A stretch of 17,774 bases of DNA from JAOAIV01 sp038849555 (GTDB taxonomy: Archaea; Thermoproteota; Bathyarchaeia; Bathyarchaeales; Bathycorpusculaceae), in assembly GCA_038849555.1 (NCBI GenBank), contig JAWCMT010000031.1:1-17774 (forward strand), given 5' to 3'. The position numbers were made by a program, and so were the translations under genes. The stretch's first letter is position 1. The number at the start of each line of letters is the position of its first letter. The notes under the pieces are model-generated. The model saw nothing but the letters and a program-made list of their open reading frames with translations, had not been told where the DNA came from and made no database searches. This document shows, piece by piece, positions 12,421 to 17,774 of this stretch.

Positions 12421-13194
12421 TCACCTTTCGTAACCTACATTTTGGCTTGCGCGGTCTAATGCTTGATTTATAGAATAACCATTTAAGGCGTGATAGTGGA
12501 AGAAAACCAACCAGTGCTTGTACAGGTTTCCGGTGTTATTTTTGATAGGTTCACTTAGCCGCGGTGATGCTAACTCGAATCCGATGAAGCAATAAGGTCT
12601 AGTGTCTGGGTCTCCAGGCAGGTTCGGATCACCGTATCCATCTCCACTTAGGTTCGGTTGCCTAGTCCAGCAGTAAGCCATACCATGGACTGCTGGTGCA
12701 TTGCTTCCTGATAAATTTCCCTGAAAACATGCCCATAGAAAAGTGAAACGATGTTTTCCATTTAATGTTCTGTCATATATCATATAATCGTATACTGCGG
12801 GCGGGGGCGTGTTTGGATTGTTGTGGCTAGCTTGCTCATAAACGCTTAGGCGGTAATAGTTTCCCATATTCAGTATTCCGCCATGTCCGAGATAGAGAAC
12901 CGTAGCAAATGTGTGGTAATTTTCACAGTGAGTTATTTTTTCGCTCATTAAACTCCAGTATGCCTGCGCAGATCGATTTTCGACATGGTCATAGTAGTAT
13001 TCAGCCAAGCTGTTCTCGCCCAAAAAGAGAGCATAAATATCGTTGCAAGCCCATAGGACGTAATTTCTGTCAATGTCTTGATGAAGCCATTGTGAACTAT
13101 AAGTTAGGCTAGCTCGGTTAGAGCCAGTGGCTCTGGAATAAGGTATTATGATGAATATCATAAAAAAATAGCAGCATGCCAATGACGGGAGCAT
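12421..13194 (-). CDS. exported caspase/gingipain-like (clan CD) peptidase candidate, interrupted by TGA
   Basis: A 257-residue protein with an N-terminal signal (residues 3-20, hydrophobic, then Y-S-R-A-T). Two motifs look like a clan CD cysteine peptidase: a beta strand ending in a His-Gly pair, TVLYLGHGG (H104-G105), and a second strand ending in an Ala-Cys pair, FTFLWACFQG (A155-C156), 52 residues apart and in the order used by caspases, legumains and gingipains. A later helix KHWLVFFHYHALNGYSINQALDRA resembles the helix after the active site in C25-like enzymes. I do not recognise a named family and overall similarity is not claimed. The frame ends at TGA 12421, but the same frame continues to 12277. 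A TATA-like AGTATAAATC (13225-13234) would give a leader of about 10 nt. Confidence 0.6.
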   Translation of the reverse strand: MLPSLACCYFFMIFIIIPYSRATGSNRASLTYSSQWLHQDIDRNYVLWACNDIYALFLGENSLAEYYYDHVENRSAQAYWSLMSEKITHCENYHTFATVLYLGHGGILNMGNYYRLSVYEQASHNNPNTPPPAVYDYMIYDRTLNGKHRFTFLWACFQGNLSGSNAPAVHGMAYCWTRQPNLSGDGYGDPNLPGDPDTRPYCFIGFELASPRLSEPIKNNTGNLYKHWLVFFHYHALNGYSINQALDRASQNVGYER

Positions 13195-13482
13195 GTCGCA
13201 TAATTGTTTATTAATGCAATAAAAGATTTATACTTAATGTTTAGAACCTAAATATAATATATAATAACCAAAAATGCGGTAACAATAATTCTTCCGATGC
13301 AACTAAGCGAAACATCAGTAGCTATTCATTTTACAAGTTTGCTTTGCAACAAAATGTGCTTACATACCAAAGCAGATTTTGCTAAAGCATGCAACCGATT
13401 ATAAGCAATTAATCAGAAGATACTAAGCCCAATTTCCCAATCAATCAGAACATTGTTATTGCGAAATGGCGTAAGGAATCAT
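13195..13482. other. AT-rich spacer between the DUF1385 gene and the peptidase candidate
   Basis: Very AT-rich sequence with several TATA-like stretches (TATATTATAT region near 13250-13265 and AGTATAAATC near 13225-13234 on the minus strand), which fits the promoter of the leftward peptidase candidate. A 35-codon plus-strand frame at 13297-13404 is present but has no ribosome binding site or coding signs, and no RNA gene is seen. Confidence 0.4.
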
Positions 13483-14361
13483 TTAGGAATCTTTTAGTTT
13501 GATTGTTTCTTCTGCGGCTTTGATTGCTACTTCAATCATGTCGTCGCTTGGCTCCCTAGTCGTTAACCGTTGAAAGGCTAAGCCAGGCAAAGTAACGATT
13601 CGCATGACTAGGGAATCGCGGTATCTGCCGCTAAGCTTCAGTAGTTCGTAGGATACGCCGCCGATAATAGGAATCAGCAGTAGCCGATAGGAAAGCCTTA
13701 CAATGAAGCCCCAGTCTGGCATAACCGAGAACAATACGATGCTTACAATAACCGTGATGAAAAGGAAGGAGGTGCCGCAGCGCGGATGCAGTCGCGAATA
13801 ATTCTTTACGTTGTCAACGTCTAATGGCACGCCGGCTTCGTAAGCGTTAATCGTCTTGTGCTCTGCGCCGTGATACTGCAGCACGCGCCTAAACTCACCC
13901 CACGTGCCCACTAGCACCAAGTAGAGGATGAATATGACGAGGCGGATTATGGCTTCGGCAATGTTGAAGAGCACCCCTGATAAATTGAGCAGCGATGTTA
14001 AGAGGAATGGCACCACAAAGAAGAAGGAGAGCAGCCCCAAAGCCAAGACGGCGACCACGGCGAGTTCCTTGTAAGTAAACTTGACGCCTTCTTCTTCGGC
14101 AACAGCGTTCGCAGAGAAAAAGAGAGCCTTGAAGCCAAGATAAAGCGTTTCAAACAACGCGACGATGCCCCTAAGAAACGGCAGCCCCAAGACTTTGTAT
14201 CTATCGCAGAGAGAGGTTATCTCTTCCACGTTTGTTACAATCTCGTTGCCTGATTTTCTAACGCACATTACCATATGCCGGCGCGACCGCATCATCACGC
14301 CTTCAATGAGCGCTTGACCGCCAAACGCCAGCGATTGCTCATCTTTTTTCTCAGCCGACAG
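13483..14361 (-). CDS. DUF1385 (YqhQ-like) membrane protein
   Basis: A membrane protein of the DUF1385 family. The C-terminal part has the family core: YHGAEHKTINAYEAGVPLD, then RLHPRCGTSFLFITV, and a late GGVSYELLKLSGRY; about four membrane segments fall near residues 75-100, 110-145, 190-215 and 220-240 of the shorter form. The family's N-terminal motif F-G-G-Q-A-L-I-E-G-V-M-M-R-S is fully present in frame but lies upstream of the first normal start (GTG 14298). Upstream codons to the stop at about 14391 have no ATG, GTG or TTG in frame. CTG at 14361 is preferred because GGTGGG lies 3-8 nt ahead, the same type of site used at 1364 and 901. The gene follows acn by 56 nt on the same strand. 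Function of the family is unknown; genes of this family often sit near translation or membrane functions. Confidence 0.8.
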   Translation of the reverse strand: MSAEKKDEQSLAFGGQALIEGVMMRSRRHMVMCVRKSGNEIVTNVEEITSLCDRYKVLGLPFLRGIVALFETLYLGFKALFFSANAVAEEEGVKFTYKELAVVAVLALGLLSFFFVVPFLLTSLLNLSGVLFNIAEAIIRLVIFILYLVLVGTWGEFRRVLQYHGAEHKTINAYEAGVPLDVDNVKNYSRLHPRCGTSFLFITVIVSIVLFSVMPDWGFIVRLSYRLLLIPIIGGVSYELLKLSGRYRDSLVMRIVTLPGLAFQRLTTREPSDDMIEVAIKAAEETIKLKDS

Positions 14362-14417
14362 CTTCCCACCACAACGCTTCAGCGAAATTTAGTTCCAAGG
14401 ATAAAACTTTCAGCCAG

Positions 14418-16337
14418 CTACTTTTTAATTTGTTTAGCCTTGATGGCGGCAAGTTTTCCTCCTGCTTTCAGCACACTCTTTTCTCGATCACTCAAGTTTA
14501 GTTCAACTTGGAACTCTTCATCTTTCGTAACGTTCCTAATGCGGAGTCTGCTCTTTAACTCTGTGGCGTCAAACTCTAAAACATCGCCCTGTGCAATACG
14601 CGCGTAGTCTTGCTTGTCCGAGAAGGTTAAGGGAACAATTCCGAAGTTAACCAGGTTGGCAAGATGAATGCGGGCAAACGATTTGGCGATGACAGCTTTG
14701 ACGCCGAGGTATTTGGGCGCCAACGCTGCGTGCTCCCTTGAAGAGCCCTGCCCATAATTTTCTCCGCCAACGATGAAGCCGCCGCCTTTCTTAAGGGCCC
14801 TATCTGCAAATTGCTGGTCAATGTTGCAAAAGACGTATTTGCTTATCTCGGGAATGTTGCTTCTTAACGCCATAATCTCGGAGCCGCCAGGCAAAATATC
14901 GTCAGTTGAAACGTTATCGCCCAGTTTCAGCAGCACTTCGCCTGTTAGTCTATTAGGAAGCGGCGCAAATTCTGGTAAGGGCTTGATGTTTGGGCCGCGT
15001 CTAATTTCGCCTGTAAAACGCTTTTGTGGAAAAATAAACATGTTATCATCTATCGCGACTTCTTCAGGCAAAGTTACCTTCGGATATTTCCCAAGTTTTC
15101 TCGGGTCGGTTATTTCGCCATAAATAGCCGAGGCCACCGCTGTTTCAGGGCTTACCAGATATACCTTGGCGCTTTGTGTTCCTGATCTGCCCTTAAAGTT
15201 TCGATTAAAAGTTCTGAGGGACACGCCATCCGTTGGCGGTGCTTGACCGATGCCGATGCATGGGCCGCAAGCGTTTTCCAAGATTCTGGCGCCAGCGCGG
15301 ATAATATCCAGAAGCTCGCCGGTTGCCGCCAGATTTTCCAGCACTTGCCTTGAGCCTGGCGAGATGGTGAGGCTTACGCGGTCGCTGATCTTCCGGCCCT
15401 TCAGTAGGGCGGCCACCATTTTCAAGTCGCGAAGTGAAGAATTAGTGCAGCTGCCGATGCAGACTTGGTCTACGGGAGTGCCTTCAAGTTCGCTTACGGC
15501 TTTCACGTTGTCTGGGCTGTGGGGTAACGCTATTAGGGGCTCAATTTCGCTAAGGTTTAAGTTGAGAACATCGCTGTATTTCGCGTCGTCATCAGCCTTA
15601 AGCTCAACCCAGTGGGCCTCTCTTTTCTGGCTCTTCAGAAAGGCTCTTGTCACCTCGTCTGAAGGGAAAATCGATGTTGTCGCGCCAGTTTCGGTTCCCA
15701 TGTTAGCTATTGTGCCCCGTTCAGGAACGCTTAGGGTTTTGACGCCTGAACCATAATACTCCAAGATTTTGTTGAGCCCGCCTTTAACGGTTAACTTCTT
15801 CAAAACAGCTAGAATCACATCTTTGGCTGAAACAAAAGGTGAAAGCGCACCAGTCAGCCTCACGCCCAAGATGACGGGCATATCCAAGTAGAAGGGTTCG
15901 CCAGCCATGGCAGCAGCAACGTCAAGACCGCCTGCGCCTATGGCAATCATGCCTACGCCGCCCGCAGTGGGCGTGTGACTGTCGCTTCCAAGGAGGGTAT
16001 AGCCCGGTCTCGCGAAGCGCTCAAGATAAAGCTGGTGACATATGCCGTTGCCTGGCCGGGAAAAAACAACGCCGTATTTGGCTGCCACATCCTGCAAGTA
16101 TCGGTGATCATCCGCGTTTCTAAAATCGTTCTGCAGCATATTGTGGTCAACGAAGCTTAAGCTTAGCTCCGTTTTGACGTGTGGTGCACCCATGGCTTCG
16201 AATTCGAGATATGCCAGCGTGCCTGTGGAATCCTGAGTTAACGTGTGATCTATCTTCAAGCCTATTTGTTCGCCCGGCTGCATTTTCCCCTCAACTAGGT
16301 GCGCCGCAATTATTTTTTCGGCGAGACTTTGACCCAT
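14418..16337 (-). CDS. acn: aconitate hydratase (aconitase)
   Basis: A 639-residue [4Fe-4S] aconitase, the shorter two-part type used by many archaea and anaerobes. It converts citrate to isocitrate in the TCA cycle through a cubane cluster held by three cysteines: C297 in CIGSC297TNSS, and C357 and C360 in NAC357GPC360IGIG. Other marks are SDSHTPTAGGVGMIAIGAGG (118-137), the Arg-containing D-N-V-S-T-D-D-I-L-P-G swivel entry (474-484), and GENYGQGSSREHAAL (525-539), which supplies the C-terminal substrate arginine. AAGGAGA lies 9 nt before ATG at 16337. A 3-isopropylmalate or homoaconitate role is less likely because small and large domains are fused. Downstream is DUF1385. Confidence 0.93.
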   Translation of the reverse strand: MGQSLAEKIIAAHLVEGKMQPGEQIGLKIDHTLTQDSTGTLAYLEFEAMGAPHVKTELSLSFVDHNMLQNDFRNADDHRYLQDVAAKYGVVFSRPGNGICHQLYLERFARPGYTLLGSDSHTPTAGGVGMIAIGAGGLDVAAAMAGEPFYLDMPVILGVRLTGALSPFVSAKDVILAVLKKLTVKGGLNKILEYYGSGVKTLSVPERGTIANMGTETGATTSIFPSDEVTRAFLKSQKREAHWVELKADDDAKYSDVLNLNLSEIEPLIALPHSPDNVKAVSELEGTPVDQVCIGSCTNSSLRDLKMVAALLKGRKISDRVSLTISPGSRQVLENLAATGELLDIIRAGARILENACGPCIGIGQAPPTDGVSLRTFNRNFKGRSGTQSAKVYLVSPETAVASAIYGEITDPRKLGKYPKVTLPEEVAIDDNMFIFPQKRFTGEIRRGPNIKPLPEFAPLPNRLTGEVLLKLGDNVSTDDILPGGSEIMALRSNIPEISKYVFCNIDQQFADRALKKGGGFIVGGENYGQGSSREHAALAPKYLGVKAVIAKSFARIHLANLVNFGIVPLTFSDKQDYARIAQGDVLEFDATELKSRLRIRNVTKDEEFQVELNLSDREKSVLKAGGKLAAIKAKQIKK

Positions 16338-16423
16338 GTTCTTTTTCTCCTTAGAGGTTTTTGATCGATGAGCAAGTGAGAAACCGTTTTCGATTCTCAG
16401 TTAGGAATGATTAAGACTCGGAA

Positions 16424-16433
16424 ATTTAAGTTT
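16424..16433 (-). promoter_or_regulatory. probable TATA region of aconitase
   Basis: AACTTAAATTTC on the minus strand lies about 90 nt before the ATG at 16337, implying a leader of about 60 nt that ends with AAGGAGA. Other AT-rich cores are absent in the 209-nt spacer to the divergent pyrF gene. Confidence 0.3.
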
Positions 16434-16546
16434 CGCCTATCAGAATCATAGTTTCATCATAAAAAAGCGTTGAATGCAGCAGTGTTTGGGAATAAACAGT
16501 AAAGGTTATTGGCGCTTCGCTGAAATAAGAGAGTGAGGTCAGAAAT

Positions 16547-17335
16547 GTGTTGTTCAAAGCGAAAATGGAAGAGACCGCGAAGAAAAAACAATCCAATATT
16601 GTTTTGGCGCTTGATTTCCCGTTTCACCCTCTCGAAGAAAGGGCGCAGCTTTTTGTTAAGGCCCAAAATGTTCTAAATGCAGTTTACCAGTATGTTTGCG
16701 CTGTAAAAATTAATCATCATTTGGTTCTTCCTCTAGGCACTTTTGATGGCGTGCAAAAACTTGTAACGCAAATCCACGAAAAGGGGCTTCTCGCAATAAT
16801 GGATTGCAAAATAAATGATGTTGGTTCAACTAACGAGGTCATAGCTGAATATTATTTTGCAGCAGGATTTGACGCTTTAATCGCTAACCCGTTTATTGGG
16901 TGGGAAGAAGGCTTAAAACCCGTCTTCGAAATTGCACATGGAAATCAACGTGGCATAATACTTCTAAATTACATGAGCCATAAAGGAGCAAAGGAAGGTT
17001 ACGGGCAGAAAATATACGAGGAAGAAACGGGCAGAGTCACCATGCAGTACCTTTCCTTTGCAGAAAAAGCCCTGAAATGGAACGCGGATGGCGTAGTAGT
17101 GGGCGCCACATATCCTGAAAAAATAAGAGAAATCCAAGCAATACTATGCGAAAAGGTTCCGATTTACTCTCCCGGAATAGGGGTTCAAGGCGGCGTGGCG
17201 GAAACAGCACTTGCCGCTGGCGCACGTTATCTTATAGTTGGCCGAGAAATAGCTCTTGCACAGAATCCAGCAATGGCAGCTAAGAAATTCTGCGAACGAA
17301 TAAAACACGCGAGAAGTGTTGAGCAGGCTGAGTAG
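16547..17335 (+). CDS. pyrF: orotidine 5'-phosphate decarboxylase
   Basis: A 262-residue TIM-barrel protein of the OMP decarboxylase family, the last step of UMP synthesis. The strand-1 motif I-V-L-A-L-D23-F is followed by VCAVKINHHLV with K54, and the catalytic D86-C-K88-I-N-D91 (DxKxxD) with V-G-S-T-N, where the usual hydrophobic I-P-x-T is replaced. A-N-P-F-I-G-W follows as the family's strand-5 block, then Y-S-P-G-I-G-V-Q-G-G and GARYLIVGREI as the phosphate-binding loops. It is a somewhat longer archaeal variant than the 220-residue type. GTG at 16547 is the start, with GAGGT (16535-16539) 7 nt ahead. It is divergent from acn and convergent with the ribbon-helix-helix gene, 10 nt apart. 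Confidence 0.9.
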   Translation: MLFKAKMEETAKKKQSNIVLALDFPFHPLEERAQLFVKAQNVLNAVYQYVCAVKINHHLVLPLGTFDGVQKLVTQIHEKGLLAIMDCKINDVGSTNEVIAEYYFAAGFDALIANPFIGWEEGLKPVFEIAHGNQRGIILLNYMSHKGAKEGYGQKIYEEETGRVTMQYLSFAEKALKWNADGVVVGATYPEKIREIQAILCEKVPIYSPGIGVQGGVAETALAAGARYLIVGREIALAQNPAMAAKKFCERIKHARSVEQAE

Positions 17336-17345
17336 GGAAGGAAGT

Positions 17346-17503
17346 TTATCTTCCACGTTTTTCCCAGAGTTCCTTCCTTAGCAAGTCNNNNNNNNNNCTG
17401 CTGAACGTATAACTGAACTGCGACTTGGATACATGTTAGCTCTAACAAGTTCATCTAGGCCTTCAAGGTAAGCTTCTGGTAACAGTACGGTTACAAGCTT
17501 CAA
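17346..17503 (-). CDS. ribbon-helix-helix (CopG-type) regulator, interrupted by a sequence gap
   Basis: A short DNA-binding protein of the ribbon-helix-helix class. The N-terminal half from TTG 17503 reads LKLVTVLLPEAYLEGLDELV, the beta strand and first helix, then YPSRSSVIRSA, the turn and second helix typical of CopG/NikR-like proteins. After the N run the other side of the gap continues DLLRKELWEKRGR and stops at 17346. Frame bookkeeping fails with ten N: one base plus ten N is 11 nt, not a multiple of three, whereas a true gap of 5 nt would restore IRSAxxDLLRKELW, the usual family sequence. GGAGGG (17511-17516) is 7 nt ahead of TTG. It may regulate itself through the palindrome at 17522-17541. 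Called with the two halves joined. Confidence 0.75.
17388..17397. other. assembly gap of ten N
   Basis: Ten N bases of unknown true length lie inside the ribbon-helix-helix gene. The frame on either side suggests that the real gap is about 5 nt, so the count is a placeholder. Confidence 0.95.
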
Positions 17504-17521
17504 AATTTTTCCCTCCGCAAT

Positions 17522-17541
17522 TATGTTAGTAATATAACATA
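17522..17541. promoter_or_regulatory. palindromic operator before the ribbon-helix-helix gene
   Basis: TATGTTA (17522-17528) and TAACATA (17535-17541) form a perfect 7-nt inverted repeat around GTAATA. It lies 18-38 nt before the TTG start and would overlap promoter or transcript start, a common arrangement for self-regulating ribbon-helix-helix proteins. Confidence 0.5.
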
Positions 17542-17581
17542 TGGCAAATATAAGATTAATCCCAAGCTAAAACCAAAAACG

Positions 17582-17595
17582 TGAAGCAGGCTTCA
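17582..17595. repeat. short inverted repeat
   Basis: TGAAGC and GCTTCA are separated by AG in the spacer ahead of the ribbon-helix-helix gene. No T run follows, so it is a poor terminator; it may be an additional protein-binding site. Confidence 0.25.
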
Positions 17596-17752
17596 TGTTA
17601 AACTATCGCAAAAACATTATCGATTTCATTGCTTATCAAAACGGCAAGTGGCAAATTCGAAAAGGGCCAGCTTAAACCGAACAGACTATATATTAGTTTT
17701 TACATGTTTTGTTCTTTAAAAACAAAGTTCGAGCCGCCTGTTGTGAGGGAAA

Positions 17753-17774
17753 ATGAGTTGGCGCTCATGGATAA
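17753..17774 (+). CDS. start of a further gene, product unknown
   Basis: ATG at 17753 follows TGTGAGGG, a plausible ribosome binding site, and a TATA-like CTTTAAAAAC (17715-17724) lies about 35 nt ahead. Only seven codons (M-S-W-R-S-W-I) are inside the window, so the product cannot be named and the start is tentative. Confidence 0.3.

Noticed and set aside
12421..12423. Selenocysteine at the in-frame TGA
   Set aside because: The flanking residues (NVGYER and LDNPLRN) show no redox motif, no selenocysteine insertion hairpin is apparent, and neighbouring genes stop at TGA.
13297..13404. 35-codon plus-strand frame in the AT-rich spacer
   Set aside because: No ribosome binding site, no conserved motif and length within chance for this spacer.
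1..17774. CRISPR array or long tandem repeats
   Set aside because: No regularly spaced repeats were seen on either strand; the only notable repeat is the 16-nt promoter match at 6403 and 6473.

Overview
The window looks like part of an archaeal chromosome, most likely a Bathyarchaeia-type member of the Thermoproteota recovered as a metagenome scaffold (there is a run of ten N near the right end). Archaeal signs are TATA boxes built on an ATTTAAAT core 20-40 nt upstream of starts, Shine-Dalgarno sites of the GGTGG/GGAGG type, heavy use of GTG and TTG starts, and archaeal-type protein families. The phylum call is an inference from the protein set, not from a marker gene.

Region 1 (1-7420) is a metalloid/redox island. 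It holds a DUF169 protein (partial), a rightward set of thioredoxin-like CPRC protein, CxxC AhpD-like protein, ArsP/DUF318-type permease and ferredoxin with a C-terminal zinc ribbon, a leftward uspA-acr3-membrane protein set, and two ArsR repressors that each keep the As(III)-type CVCE motif. It also holds a decayed N-terminal piece of an arsenate reductase-like phosphatase, two small genes (58 and 53 codons), a second ferredoxin divergent from the second arsR, and an OsmC-type peroxidase. The promoters share an ATTTAAAT core followed by TTGTTAT-like bases; 16 nt are identical between the second arsR promoter and the ferredoxin promoter. The likely picture is ArsR-controlled arsenite export (ACR3) together with a redox/permease module of unproven substrate.

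Region 2 (7500-9182) looks like a remnant of an integrated element. It has a winged-helix protein, a 48-codon gene that overlaps its upstream frame by 4 nt, and a frameshifted zinc-ribbon protein, and it ends at a degenerate 3' piece of a leucine-type tRNA (a likely old attachment site).

Region 3 (9338-14361) has a TM1367-type cyclophilin-like protein, a GNAT acetyltransferase fused to a site-2-protease-like membrane domain with a damaged HExxH motif, and a two-gene secreted set: a caspase/gingipain-like (clan CD) exported peptidase candidate, interrupted by an in-frame TGA, followed 3 nt later by a lipoprotein with a C-terminal membrane anchor. A DUF1385 membrane protein whose conserved N-terminus lies upstream of any normal start codon closes the region.

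Region 4 (14418-17774) is housekeeping: aconitase, orotidine 5'-phosphate decarboxylase, a ribbon-helix-helix regulator broken by the N gap with a palindromic operator in front of it, and the first codons of a further gene.
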